A DNA stretch of 64,000 bases from Cynocephalus volans (taxonomy: Eukaryota; Chordata; Mammalia; Dermoptera; Cynocephalidae), in the NCBI RefSeq assembly GCF_027409185.1, contig NC_084462.1:86104179-86168178 (forward strand), given 5' to 3'. Shown one piece after another: positions 48,181 through 61,390 of this stretch. The position numbers and the translations under genes are program-made. Positions within the stretch are counted from its first letter, which is position 1. Every line of letters starts with the position of its first letter. The notes beneath the pieces were generated by a model. The model made no database searches and had not been told where the DNA came from. It saw only the letters and a list, made by a program, of their open reading frames with translations.

Positions 48181-50065
48181 ATCATAGATTTAAGGATATA
48201 AATTTCCCTCAAAACACCACTTTGGCTGTATTCCTCAGGTTTTGATATGTTGAATTTTTATTATCATCGAGTTATTTATTCTAGTTTCCCTTAAAACTTC
48301 TTCTTTGACTCATTAGTATTTAGAAATATGTTGCTTAATTTCCAAAAATTTGGCAATTTTCTATTTATCTTTCTGCTTTCTATTTCTAGCATAATTTCAT
48401 TGTCAACAATTGAATATACTCTGTTGTCTGTGTATATTCTCTAAAATTTGTTGAGACTTGCCTTTCCAACACCTTATTTCATCTGATAACAGATGCTTTT
48501 ATGTTTTTTTCCTCTTTGTTTTTGATTTTCAGCAGTTTTACTATGATATGCCTAAATTTGGTTTCTTTTTATTTATTCTGTTTGGGTCCATAGAGCTTCT
48601 TGAATCTATGGCTTAACATTATTTCATCAGTTCTGGAAACTTTTTGGCCAGTATCTCTTCAAATATTAGTTCTCCCCTATTCTTTCTCCTTCCCTTCTGG
48701 AACTAAATTAAATATAAGACTATTTCACTTTTTTCCATATGTCTCTGATCCTCTTTTCTCTATTACTTTATTTTTTCTATTTTTGATTGAGTATGGTTAT
48801 TTTCTACTGACCTATCTTTCATCTCACAAATTCTCCCTTCTACTGTGTCTAATCCATTTACTGAATTCTTTATTTTAGTTACTCTGTTTTTCAGTTCTAA
48901 AGGCTCTATTTGGTTTTTTAAAAACATTCAAGTTCTCTGGTAATATTATCAATCTATTTGTATATTTTAAAATATATTAATCAATTACTTTGAAGTCTGT
49001 GTTTGATCACTCCACTGTCTGGGTCACCTGTGGATTCTTTTCTATTCTCTATTTATTCCCTTGATTTTTGGTCATTTAGTCCTTTTTTCCTGGCATGCCT
49101 AGTAATTTTTGATTGAATGGAGTACACTCTATATGAAAAATTGCAGGGGCTCTGGATGACATCTGCTTCCAGAAATGATTTAACTTTCTTCTGGCAGCTG
49201 GACAGATAACCTTCTCCAGTGAGAGATTGTGGCATTTCACTGTGTTTCAGGCTTTGTAATGGCTAGTCAATTTCCAGTTTGTCCTTAATCTTACCTTATA
49301 ATGTTTTAGGGATCCCAACTGAAAGGCTGGGGTATATTCACCAGACCTCTCTTCCTGGCTCTGAACTCCAATTTTTGTTTTCTTAGCACTTGAGCTGCAA
49401 ACATTTCTACTTTGCTGTTTAGCTTCTTAGTGTTGCTTTCTGTTCAGTTTCTTAGCCACTTTCCCTGCACATCTACAATTTAGAAACTTATCAAGTGCTC
49501 AAAGGGGAAATTATATCCAACCAGGACCATCTCTTTTTCTCCAAGGTCTTAGCCTCTCCAATCTTGGAATTCAGAGCTACTGATGCAGCCAGTTTTTGTC
49601 TTCTTAGACCAGTGAGACTACCACAAGTTCTGCATCAAACTCTTTACCAGCCTCCACTTCCCATAAGGTGAACTGGCAAATGACCTGAGGAGAAGATGTA
49701 GCAGCAAATAGTCTTACAGGCTAACTTCAGTGCATTTCCCTTCTCTGGGATCTTGGTCTCTCAAATCATGGTTCTTTTGTTGCCTTTAATCTGTTGGGGT
49801 TTTTAAAAAATTATATCTAGCTTTCATAGCTGTTCTCAGTGAGAATGTTAGTCTGATACTCTATCACATCTAGAACCAGAAGTCCTTTGTTGAGCTATTT
49901 CGTAAGTGTCCATTTAAGTATTTATCTTATTTAGATGCAGTAATTATTTAGATCATTTAATGTAAACTTTCTTTTGAATTATTTTAAGGAACCTTTCTGG
50001 TAGGTAAAGTTACAGTTTATGAAAACCTTATTATAGATATCAATCATTCTAAAAATGCATAACCA

Positions 50066-50148
50066 TTTGTGTGTGCGTGCGTGCGTGCGTGTGTGTGAGA
50101 AACACCTAAACAGCTTTCCATTTTTAAGGTTGGCCTACTTTATCCTAA
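50066..50148 (+). repeat. GT/GTGC microsatellite plus 44-bp repeat, likely source copy
   Basis: An interrupted GT tract with GCGTGCGTGC variants (about 50068-50098) is followed by the 44-bp sequence shared with 48137-48180. Flanks on both sides differ from those of the other copy. Confidence 0.9.
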
Positions 50149-51427
50149 TATTTTTGAAATATTCACATTTTTGTTGGTCGTGTGGCATACACAATAAAAA
50201 CCTAGTTTGGGCTAGTATTCCATTTATGATCTGTTTAAGAAAGCAGTTTTTAAATTTTTTATAATATTTCTTAGAAAAAATTTGTTTAAATTTATCTCAG
50301 AAATAGTTTAAATTTTTTAAAATTTGTGTAAATTTAAAAATAATGAAACATTAGCTATACATATAATTTTCCATAACTAAGTTTTCTGTATACTAGTAGT
50401 TATTCCTCTTAAGGAAGTTTATTTTTCCATTATTTGGTGTGAATCTTTCTAAACTATGTTATTAAAGATAGGGTGTAATTTATTTTTTATTTGGAAAACA
50501 CAGAAGACTCGTGTGAAGAATTTAAAAAACAAAACAAAAAATTACCCTCCAAAGATAACCATTGCTAATTGTAAGTACTATGCTGCACTGCCTAGATCCA
50601 TTTATCAGGACTTTCCAGCTCCATCTTCCCAGCTGCTACAAGGTTACTGGGAATTCTCTCAGCTTAAAAAACTGTTTTACCCAAGGTTACACCTACATCC
50701 AATGACTAGTTGATGCACAGGCCTGGCACCCTTGTGCCAACTCAGGACAATGCTGAAGAGCCATCCCAGATTTACAGCTCCTTTGGGGTTAACTGGGGGA
50801 GGAGTTGCATTCTCCTCAAATTGTGTATTGAATACAATTTAAACTTTTCTGAGTGATGGGTCATCAATAGTGGAATGGGACAGTGAAGCCCTCATAATCT
50901 ACTAAGGTGTTATGGGATATTTGCCCATATACTAAATTACCTCAGGTCAAAATTTTTGGAGGGCCTACTTTCTTTATTACTAGGCCATAAACTCTTACTT
51001 TTTGCTGTATTTTTACAGTTTCTCTAGTTCCCTGTATTTTTACAGCTTCTCTTCTTCAGCAGCAGATACCATTTGGAAGGTTGTTCTAGATTGTAATGAA
51101 CCTTCTTTAATTTCCAGCCATTTTGTATGAATCAACATCTTCTCTCACCTCAGCCACAGTGGCCGGCCCAGGGGTAGCAACCTGATCATTCTATGTTCAT
51201 TTCCTGGGACTTTTCCATAGGAGGAAGCTTACTCCCTATTGTTAGATCTGTAAACTTGAAGCTTAGGTGCTGTGCTCTAGACATCTATCACCAGCCATGT
51301 AGTCCAGAAAGTTGAGGATGCAGAGATGAGAAAACGAGAGGGACTGATTAGCTGTCTAAGCCCGGCTTCCAGTCCTGCCCAAAGCCTTTGTTCTTGGGCT
51401 TTGTGAAGAGACCCATCTCTTTTTTTT

Positions 51428-51600
51428 TTTTTAATTACTTATTTTTGATTGATACATTAATATGTACTTGTACATATTTATGAGATACAATTTGATGTTT
51501 CAATATATATATATGTTGTATACTGATCAGATCAAGGTATTTAGTGAATCCAGCCCTGTATGCATTTATCATTTCATTATGGTGAGAACATGTAAAAGCC
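51428..51600 (-). mobile_element. L1 3' UTR fragment
   Basis: TGATTGATACATTAATATGT, TATTTATGAGATACAATTTG and ATGGTGAGAACATGTAAAAG, minus-strand L1 3' end. Confidence 0.7.
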
Positions 51601-51861
51601 TGAAAAAAAAGAGAGACCCATGACTTTATAATCCTCCTTGCTTGCTTAAGTTAACTAAAGTGAGTTTATGCTACTTAGGACAACATTAATTTTCTGCCTT
51701 TAGATGAACTTGGAAACTGTGTGATAGATAAAATTGTAAAGTAAGACTAGTGGTAGAGTTTTTTAATGAAAACAAGGAGTTCCCCACCAAGTAAAGCTTT
51801 AGTGCATACAAGGGCTTTGTGCCTTCTCTTTTGACCACTGAGAGGCCATTTTTGCTTATTC

Positions 51862-52450
51862 TTTTATTTATTTATTTTAATTGACGAGTAAAAATTGTAT
51901 GTGTTTATGGTATACAAGATGATGTTTTGATATATGTATACATTTTGGAATAGCTAAATCAATCTATTTAACATATGCATTACCTCACATACTTATTTTT
52001 TTGTGGTGAGGACACAAAATCTACTCTTTTAGCAATTTTCAAGTATACAATATGTTGTTATTAACTGTAGTCATCATGATGTACAATATACAATAGATCT
52101 GTTGAATGTATTCTTCCTGTCTAACTGAAATTTTGTATTCTTTGGCAACTTCTCCCCAGTCTCCCCAGCCTCCCACCCCAGACTCTGGTAATCACCATTT
52201 TACCATCTGTTTCTATGAGTTTGACTTTTTTACACTCCACATATAAGTGAGATGTGCATATTTGTCTTTCTGTGCCTGGCTTATTTTACTTAACATAATC
52301 TCCTCCAAGTTTTATCCATGTTGTCACAAATGACAGGATTTCCTTCTTTTTTAAGGCCGAATAATATTTTATTGTGTATATATATATGACATTTTCTTTA
52401 TCCATTCATCTGTTGATGAACACTTAGGTTTGCTTTTTATTCTTAATCGT
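51862..52450 (-). mobile_element. L1 3' end, minus strand
   Basis: AATTGACGAGTAAAAATTGT, TATGCATTACCTCACATACT, GTGGTGAGGACACAAAATCT and TCTGTGCCTGGCTTATTTTA in the inverse order of an L1MA-like 3' end. The 5' end is truncated near 52450. Confidence 0.85.
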
Positions 52451-53480
52451 GTTCTGATGGTTGAATTTTAGCCAATTTTAAGTCAATTTAATTTTTTTTA
52501 GTACTTTAGGATTAAATATGTTTTTGGTACATATATCTCGAGAATGACTGATTACTTGTTAACGCTGGAACTTGTAAATAGCATAAAGAAAAGTAATTTG
52601 CTAATTGGATATTGTTGAGAATTACGTTATTGTCAACCTTCTACATTTATCATAAAGTCCCTGCAATAGTTGATTTCCTAGATATTGAAGTGCTCAGATA
52701 GATAAATTCAGCAAAATCGTTAACACTTGCCCAGCGCTTGGCACCTACCACCTAGATAACAAATAACAATACATTCTTCCTTCTATTTAATCAGAGTGTT
52801 ATCTTGAAAAGAGCTCTATAACTAAATACCTTAGTATATTTGTAACCCATCACTAAACGATTTCCATTGGTGGGAAAGATCTGTGGATTTTAGTGTAGAA
52901 CCAAGAAAATCCTTGGTCCTTTGTACATCTGTAGCCGTTGTTCTGGTCACCAGCCAAAGATTTCATCTTGGTTTTGGTCATATTGGATAAGAGAGTGTGG
53001 ATGGATTAGTGAAAAGCCATTCTCACTAATAGGGAATGTTTTATTGATGATGCATTATTAATACCTTTTGTTTGGAGAACGAAGATGGCACCATTCAGTG
53101 ATAAACATGTGTTTTATTCACATAATTGAGGGAAGATGTTTGTGTCTGTATTGCTGTTTGATCTGGTCCTACCCTTCTCATTCTTTTCTGTGTATTACAA
53201 ATTGAACTAACATATTGTGGAGTGAGTGTTAGAGACAGGGGCCAAGCAGTGAAGCTTTTTATGCTGGTAGTTCACCCTTGGGCTTTTAGTTGGTTTTTGG
53301 TTTTGGGTTTTTTTTCCATTTTTGTATGATACAGGCTAAAACATGGTTTCATATTCGTGTTTCAAATACTTTATTATTAAATACAGATTGTAGTTTCAAA
53401 AGAAAGGATATACTTTTGCTCATATTTCTCCTACTTCCTTCAAGTCTCCTTTATATCCCACCTAAGTAAACAGTTTTTTG

Positions 53481-53540
53481 TGTGTGTGGCTGGTAAAGGG
53501 ATCTGGACCCTTGACCTTGGTGTTATAACACTGTAAACCA
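53481..53540 (-). mobile_element. truncated tRNA-Ile-derived SINE
   Basis: GTGGCTGGTAAAGGGATCTG then CCCTTGACCTTGGTGTTATA, and then the unit stops: only the 3' two-thirds of the monomer remain. Confidence 0.7.
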
Positions 53541-54099
53541 AAATTTAAGGTTGTCTGTTGAGGTTGTGCAGCAGTGTCTCAGAATGCTTAATATCTCTAG
53601 TGTTTGGAACTTGATGTCATGGTTTTAGTCATGCTAAGGCTAATGTCTTTTAGAGTGAAATATTATAGTATGAACATGTACCAGTGCTAAAAAACACGTT
53701 TTTGAAACGGGAGAGACATTCGCCATTCTTTGTTAATGTGCTGTGCAAAAGAGTGGTTACATATTTATTTTATAGCTCAGCATTCTGATTTGGAATGTTG
53801 TATAGATTAAGATATTTAGCCAACCACTTAATCTGTGGCTACAATTATTTTCAAACTTCTGGCTCTGAGATATAGTTTGCCTTGGATAAAAAGCTACCTA
53901 TTCTATCTCTGTCTCACAGAACATGTTAACTGACTCTTGAGTGTCAAGGTTCAAAGCTTTTTACACACATGGCCTGGGACAACCTTTCTTCCCCCAGGCC
54001 TTGGTAGCGGTCCAAGGGTTCTATAAGCTCTAGTTCTCATCCCCCAAACTATAGGCCCTGTTGATTCACAGCCTAAACACTAGTTCTGAGTTTTCTCCT

Positions 54100-55330
54100 C
54101 TGATTAAAAACAAACAAAACTTTTTATTATGAAAAAATCTAAAACACATACTGATTTACAAAGAACAGTACAATAAATTCCCATGTACCTACGCCCCAGC
54201 TTGAACAATATTGATTCATGGCCAATCTGATGTCATCTATACCCTTATCTACTTTTGCCCTCCCGTATTATTTTGAAGCAAATCCCAGAGATACTGTCAT
54301 TTCATTCCAAATATTTCAGTATGTGTCTGTACAGAAAGGAACTGCCCTAGGAGCTCTCACTGCTGTCCTCTGAAAGGCCTGTTTACAAGCTTGGTCCTTT
54401 GCCGGAACCTGGGAACCCGTATTTTGAGAGGGTTCTCACCACCCTAGCTGGTAGTGTAAACTTTGTGTGCAAACCACGAAGTTTATGCTGAACACCTGCT
54501 TTCCTTCTAGGTGTTTGGAATTTTGGTATGTGCTACACAGAGTGTACCTATGTAACCAGCCCCCAATAAAAACTTCGGGCTTTGAGTCTTAGTGAGCTTC
54601 TCTGGGAGACAACATTGTCATAACTCATTGCTGGGGGAATTAAGCCCATCCTGTGTGACTCTACTGGTAGAGAACTCTTGGAAGCTTGTATCTGGTTTCC
54701 TCTAGACTTCACCCCATGCTCCTTTTCCTTTTTCTGATTTTGCTATGTTATACTCTGGTTTCTCTTCAGATTGTATAAATCTTTCGCCTTTTCCTTTTCC
54801 TTTTTCTGATTTTGCTATGTATCCTTTTGCTGTAATAAATCTTAGCCATGAGTACTGTTATATGCTGAGTCTTGTGAGCCCTCTTAACAAATCACAGAAT
54901 GTGGGAGCAGTCTTGGAGATCCCTGACAGAGTATCTCTAACATAAGCACTTAAAAAAAAATCTCTCACTGTGTATATAGAGTGATAGATGCATATAACCA
55001 CAATATCCTTATCATACCTAAAAATGTTTATAATTTCTTAATATCATCAAATATCAAGTCATTGTTTGCACTTCCAATTGTCTCATAAATGTTATAATCT
55101 TTTTTACAGTTTGTTCAAATCAAGGTTCAGATATTACTACTAGTTCATACTTCTTTTGAGTCTCTCAATCTATAGGTTTTCTCTCTCTCTCTCTTTTTTT
55201 TTCTTGAAATTTGTTTTGTTGAAGAAACTGAGTCATTTTTCCTGATTCTGGTTTTTGCTGATTATATCTCCATGGTGTAGTTTCGCGTGTTGCTCCGTAA
55301 ATCAGTAGTTGGATCTAGAGGCTCCTCATG
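54100..55330 (-). mobile_element. old LINE-like repeat split by an LTR
   Basis: Two parts, 54100-54323 and about 54935-55330, form one decayed interspersed repeat (AATCCCAGAGATACTGTCAT; then AATATCATCAAATATCAAGT and TTGTCTCATAAATGTTATAA). An LTR separates them at 54324-54928. Family probably L1M; orientation and name uncertain. Confidence 0.5.
54324..54928 (+). mobile_element. solo ERV LTR, family not named
   Basis: Begins TGTCTGTACAGAAAGGAACT and ends GATCCCTGACA, with AGTAT near both junctions (54318-54322 and 54930-54934). It contains AATAAA signals (around 54565 and 54834) and a 28-bp motif present twice, at 54721-54748 and 54793-54820. No internal retroviral region adjoins it. Confidence 0.7.
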
Positions 55331-55832
55331 TGAGTTTTTGAAAGCCCATGCCTTCATGTATCCTGAGGATATGCTTTAATTTCCATTTGATTAATGTTTG
55401 CCAAGCACATTAATGTACTTGGATAAAAGATATTCTAACAATAAATATCTTTGCTTTTATTAGCATGAGACTAGATCTCTTGACACTTGGAGCTTGACTC
55501 ATCGTACTTTAGAGAATCCAATCAAAAGTACACGGCTTAGTGTTCATTACCTGCCTTTTAGATACTTAACCCTGGCAGAGATCCCTCAGCGAAACCTGGC
55601 TGTAATTATCTGGTGTTTGTACAGTGCCATTGTGACCAGATATTATGTTGGTGGAAATGTAGGTCTTTTTTTACTGCCATATTATTTTTTCAATACTGTA
55701 AAAACTTAAATAGAAAAAATCAGAACCCTACTAAAAACTGTGGACCCCAACATGCATTAATTTGCTGTGCAACAAAATCCTTCAATACCTCAGTAAATAA
55801 AGTTCTAATTAATGACTTACTAAGTTCCTCTT

Positions 55833-56002
55833 TTTTTAAAAAAAAGAAAAGATGACTGGTAAGGGGATCTTAACCCTTGACCAGGTGTTGTCAGCACCAC
55901 TCTCCCAATTGAGCTAACCGGCCATCCGTATATAGTGATCCGAACCCATGGCCTTGGTGTTATCAGCACCACACTCTCCCAAGTGAGCCACTGGCCAGTC
56001 CT
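55833..56002 (-). mobile_element. dimeric tRNA-Ile-derived SINE
   Basis: A two-unit minus-strand copy with CCATCCGTATATAGTGATCC linker. Perfect 12-bp target duplication TAAGTTCCTCTT at 55821-55832 and 56003-56014. Confidence 0.92.
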
Positions 56003-56104
56003 TAAGTTCCTCTTAATTCAACTCTATAGGAAGAATTGAACAACAAAAGTCCAATGTGCTTTTTATAGGTCATCTCTGGAGATGAGCCTTTTTTTCCCTG
56101 TTTT

Positions 56105-56470
56105 TCTTTTTTGTTTTTTTATTGTACGTATTTGTGGGTATAGTGTGTTGTTTCAGTACATGCCTGTACTGCACAATGATTCACTTAGGGTAGATAACAT
56201 AGTTTTGTACCAGTTAATCCACCACTTCTCCTGTCTCCCAACCCCGCACCCCTCCTGGCCTCTGGTAACCATTATTCTATTCTCTATGCCTATGAGAACC
56301 ACTTTTTTTTAGATTCTGCATATGAGTGAGGTCATGTGGTATTTGTCTTTCTGTGCCTCACTTACTTCACTGAACATGATGTTTTCCAGTTCCATCCATG
56401 TTGCTGCACATGATAGGATGTCATTTCTTTTTATAGCTAAATGGTAGTCCATTGTGTATATATACCACAT
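56105..56470 (-). mobile_element. 5'-truncated L1 3' end
   Basis: Minus-strand L1 text: TTTGTGGGTATAGTGTGTTG, CCTCTGGTAACCATTATTCT, TTCCATCCATGTTGCTGCAC and ATTGTGTATATATACCACAT, cut off at a T-run where the HAL1-like element begins. Confidence 0.8.
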
Positions 56471-56475
56471 TTTTT

Positions 56476-58680
56476 TTTGTCTTTTGTGATTGAGTGGTTT
56501 TCTCTAGCAGTGTATTTGAATTTCTCACTATTTATTTTTAGTATATCTTTTAAAAGTTTTTGTGTTATGGTTACTGTGAGGCTTAAAAAACATGTTATAG
56601 TTATAACAAATTATGTTAGATGAATAACAACTCTGACATCTAAGAAAAAAGAAAGAACCAAAGCCAACTCTACACTTTGGTGTCATTCCCCCTGACTTTT
56701 TGACATTTTGTTGTTTCAAGTTACATCTTTTAATATTGCCTATCTCTTATTTGGTTGAATTTGTTGTTGTCTTGTTAGGTTTGTCCTTTAAGTCCTCATA
56801 CAAAGGATGTAAGCAGTTTATTCACTCTGCCTTATGATACTGGAATATTCTGAAGTTGTCTGTGATCTTACTTTACTAATGAGTTATGTACCTTCAAATG
56901 TTTTCTTGCTGCTCCTTAATGTCATCTTTTTTCAGATTGAAGAACTCTCTTTAGCATTTCTTGTAAGGCAGGTCTAGTGTTGAATTCCCTTAGCTTTTGT
57001 TTGTCTAGGAGTCTTTATTTCTCCTTCATATTTGGAGGTTAGTTTTGCTGGATAGAGAATTCTTGGCCAATAGCTTTCCTTCAGCACTCTGAATATATCA
57101 TCTCATTCTTTTCTGGCCTGTAGGGTTTCTACTGGGAAATCCACTGGAAGATGTATTGGGGTTTTGTTGAATATTATGTTTCTTTTCTCTAGCTGCTTTC
57201 AATATCCTTTCTTTGTCTTTGGTTTTTGATAATTTGATTATGATGTGCCTTGAGGTGTTCCTCCTTGGATTGAATTTGGTGACCTTTGAGTTTCCTGTAC
57301 CTGGATTCTGTTGTCTGTCTCCATACTTGGGAAAATTTCAGCCACTATTTCTTTTAATGTGCTTTTTACATCTCTTCCTTTTTCTTCTCTTTCAGGTATG
57401 TCAATTATGCGGAGGTTATTTTGCTTCAGGGAGTCCTATATTTGGTGTATTTCTGTTTCATTTTTTCTTATTCCCTTTTTCTTTTTGCTCCTCTGATTTG
57501 ATAACTTCATGTGTTTTATCTTCAAGCTCACTGATTCTTTCCTCAGTTTGATTAAGTCTGCTGGAGCTTTCTATCACATTTTTCAATTCAGATAATGTAT
57601 TCTTTATTTCTAGGATTTCTGTTTGTTTTAATTGATTCAGTTCCTTTGTCAATTTTCTCATTCTGGTCCTGGATTGTTTTCCAGAATTCATTTAATTTTC
57701 TATCTGTATTTTTTTTTGTGACTCCCTGAACATCTTTAAGAGATTATTCTGAATTCTCTGTTAGACATTCCATAAATCTGCTGTTCCTCTGGGTTCATTG
57801 CTGGTGCTTGTTTGTTGCCTTTTTTTTTTTTTTTCTTTTTTTTTTTTCTTTTTTTTCTTTTTGTGGGAACAGAAGTTTGTTGCCTTTGATGATGTTATAT
57901 TTCTCTGTTTTATGCTGATGCCTGGGCATTTCAGGAGACTGCTACATATTCTATGTTTTATAGGTGTTCTTTGCTGCTGTTAAGACTTTTACTGGTTAAT
58001 ATCAGAGCTTTGTCTCTTTTCTTTGTTTTGTTTGTTTGTTTGTTTCAGTTCTATGTTGGATTATTAACTACCACCACCACTTAAACGCTGCACTGCAACT
58101 AATTTGTTGCCCTTTGGTTATTTCCAAAATTTGGAGAAATTCCTATGGGGACCAGCACATGAACCTTGTGGTTGAGCTAAATTGCTGCTTTGCTGCTGAT
58201 TATCTGGGAAAGGCTTTTTGTGTGGCTCAAATTTTAATTGTTGGCCCTTTAATCACTTCTGGGTCTTGTGAGGCTGAATACACCTGGGCTGTGTGGAAAT
58301 TCTGTCCCGGGACTAAGTCTTTCCCTCTCGATGACTCACCGGCCTCTTGGTGGCTCCTGTCTTCAGTTGGCCCCTTGCTTCTATGTGGGTCCACGGGAAG
58401 GGCTTGTATGGTGAGCACCAAGGCCTTCTTCTCCCCTGCAGATTCCAAGCAACTTCACACAAAGGGCACAAGCTATGGCTTTTGTCAACTCCTGCTCCAT
58501 GTGCTAGTCTCTTCCTGCCCCTCACCAGGCCGGCCCTGAAACAGCTGGGCCTCGAAATAGTTGAATCAGTCCCTCTCTCGAAGAGGCTCTTCCTGCCTTC
58601 GCAAAATCTATGGGTTTCTCCTCCTTTTCCCCCGAGCTCCAGTGGACCCAGGTTGGCAGTCTTTGCTTTTTAATAGTTGT
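56476..58680 (-). mobile_element. HAL1-like half-L1 element with decayed ORF1
   Basis: Reading the minus strand from 58680: a GC-richer 5' UTR-like block (58000-58680), then an ORF1 that starts within 57458-57691 with a coiled-coil rich in Lys/Glu/Leu (NQTEERISELEDK). After several stops and shifts, DKQKLREFNTRPALQEMLK lies near 56950-57010, which is the L1 ORF1p C-terminal motif. After ORF1 there is about 450 bp of untranslated DNA and a T-run, with no ORF2. An ORF1-only LINE matches the HAL1 layout. An L1 with ORF2 deleted is the alternative. Confidence 0.7.
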
Positions 58681-58739
58681 TGATATGCCTTTTGAAATGA
58701 CTGAATGAGTGGGCATTTATTAAACATTTATAATATAGA

Positions 58740-59960
58740 TGTACACTTTTAAAAATTTTTATTTTTAATTGTTAAAGTACACATGACATAAAATTTACAA
58801 CTTAACTATTTTTAAGTGTACAGTTCAGTAGTTTAAGTACATTTATATTGTTGTACAATCAATCTCCAGAACTCTCTTCATATTGAAGAACTATAACTCC
58901 TTACTCATTAAACAATTCATTACTCATTAAACAACCATTTTCCTCTTCCCTCAGCTGCTGGCAACCACTATTTTACTTTCTGTCTCAATGGACTTGACTC
59001 CTCTAGGTACCTCATATAAGTAGAATCATACAGTATTTGTCTTTTTGTGACTGGCTTATTTCACTTAATGTCCTCAAGGTTCATTCATCCAAGTTATAGC
59101 GTATGTTAGAATTTCCCTCCTTTTTAACACTGAATAATATTCTGTTGTATGACTGTACCACCTTTTGTTTATCTGTTAATTCATTGATGGACATATGCGT
59201 TGCTTCCACTCTTTGGCTTCTGTAAACATGGGTTACAAATATCTCTTTGAGGCCCTGCTTTCAATTATTTGGGATATATACCCAGAAGTGAGATTGCTGA
59301 ATCATATAGTAATTCTATGTTTAGTTTTTTTGAGTACTTACCATACTGTTTTCCATAGTGTCTGCACCATTTTACATTACTTTCAATGGTGCACAAGGGT
59401 TTCAGTTTCTCTACATTCTCTTCAACATTTGGTCCTTTCTGGTTTTTTGATAATAGGCATCCTAATGGGTCTGAAATGATATCTCATTGTTGTTTTGATT
59501 AATGATGTTGAGCATCTTTTCATGGGCTTATTGGCCATTTGTATATCTTTGGAGAAATGTCTATTCAAGTCCTTTGCACATTGTTTTTAACAGGGTTGTT
59601 TTTGTTGTTGCTGAACTGTAGAAATTCTTTATATATTCTGGATATTAATCTTTATCAGATATGTGATTTGCAAATATTACCTCCTATTCCATGGGATGCC
59701 TTTTCAGTCTGTTTATTGTATCCTTTGATGCGCAGAAGTTTTAAATTTATCTAACTTTTTCTTTTACTGCTTGTGCTTTTGGTGTCATATCCAAGAAATC
59801 ATTGCTAAATGCAACATCATGAAGCTTTTCCCCTATGTTTTCTAGTGAGTCTATAGTTTTAGCTCTTATATTTAGGTCTTTGATTTATTTTGAGTTAATT
59901 TTTCTATGAAGTGTAATGAAGGGCTATCTTCAGTTTCTACAGTTACACTTTTGCACTTTG
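58740..59960 (-). mobile_element. L1 ORF2-end and 3' UTR, minus strand
   Basis: AGTACACATGACATAAAATT, TATTTCACTTAATGTCCTCA, TTGATGGACATATGCGTTGC, GGGATATATACCCAGAAGTG and GTCTATTCAAGTCCTTTGCA in the usual inverse L1 order. 5'-truncated near 59960; ORFs on the + strand here are antisense shadows. Confidence 0.88.
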
Positions 59961-60184
59961 GTTTAATAATGTGTGAACACACCATCTAGAAGGTGTGGGA
60001 GGGCTCTAATGTCAGTTATGCTTGCTGTGGAAACCTTGCCTTCATACTTTTTCCCATTGGGCAGTTGTTACTGATCTACCTTATCTTTCCCCAAAGAATC
60101 TTTCTAAATTTTAAGAAGGTAAGAGAAATTGTTAAATATTGCTTATTAGTTATTAAGTGTTAATTATTTATACTTTTCAGTTTA

Positions 60185-60400
60185 TATTCTTAAACTTTTT
60201 ATTACGAAAAGTTTTCAAACATACACAAAGTAAATAGTAAAACAAACCCCCAAGCTCACAGCTTCAACAAATAGCCTTCTGCACATCTTGCTTCATCTAT
60301 TCCTTTCTCAACTTTTTTTCTTTCTGAAGGATTTTAAGGTGAATGCCAGTCATTTTATCATTTCACTCATATTTATATGTTTAAGGTAAAGATAGAGATT
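60185..60400. mobile_element. old LINE-like relic
   Basis: TTTTTATTACGAAAAGTTTT and CAAACATACACAAAGTAAAT then CACAGCTTCAACAAATAGCC, related to the repeat at 54100-54323. Confidence 0.45.
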
Positions 60401-61048
60401 TCTGATCAAATATATATTATGTCAGAGTACGTTTTTCTATGTACTTTATAGTAGAGTACTTATATAATCAATATGTATTGTTTTAAACCCTAGTACTAGG
60501 ACCAATAGCATAATTTTGATATTTGAAATTGGTTTAGAATTTTATAATTTTGCATGTTTGCTTTATGGCGTTTCTTTGATCATGTCTATAACTGATATGC
60601 TGTGTATGCCACACGAATCCAAATCCCAATTATAACATTTGCTCTCCTCAGAAAATATGAACTGTTTTACAACCCTCCACATTAGAATGTAGTTCCCAAG
60701 AACTCATTTACAGACATCAGCTATATATATTTATAAATTGCTTAGAATAAGAACCCACAGGAAAGATTACAGAAATATGCTTCTGGTTTTTTACTCTTTT
60801 CCTTTGTCTTTTGATTCCTGGTGGATACTATATCACAAGAGCATGTAACTGATCCATAATTTTTTCAACCCCTTAACTTTTTTATTTCTTCCTGAAGAAT
60901 TTAATAAAGTTCAATAAAGTAGAGGAAGTTTTTGCTGTAGAAGTACTACATGGAAGTTAAGAATTTGCAAATACATGACCACTGTAATGAGAAATAATCA
61001 GAGGCTTCATCCCTCATCCTAGGTTATGAAGTTTTCTTCTCTTAGTCA

Positions 61049-61390
61049 CAGTCGTGCGTCACTTAATGATGGGGACACATTCTGAGAAATGCGTCACTAG
61101 GCATTTTTGTTGTGTGCAAACATCATAGAGTGTACTTACACAAGCCTAGATGGTACAGCCTGCCTACTACACACCTAGGCTATATGATATAGCCTATGGC
61201 TTCTAGGCTACAAACCTGTATAGCATGTTACTGTACTGAATACTGTAGACAATTGTAACACAATGGTAATTATTAATGTACCTAAACATAGAAAAAGTAC
61301 AGTACAAATATTGGTATTATAATCCTATGGGACCACTGTCATACATGTGGTCCATTGTTGAGCAAAATGTTATTATGCAGTACATGACTA
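61049..61390 (+). mobile_element. MER2 (Tigger-type) DNA transposon, near full length
   Basis: Begins CAGTCGTGCGTCACTTAATG, carries ACATCATAGAGTGTACTTAC and CACCTAGGCTATATGATATA, and ends near ATTATGCAGTACATGACTAT. Both terminal inverted repeats are recognisable. Non-autonomous; no transposase. Confidence 0.9.

Noticed and set aside
58036-58539. 167-codon + strand ORF
   Set aside because: It is antisense to the 5' UTR-like block of the HAL1-like element on the minus strand.
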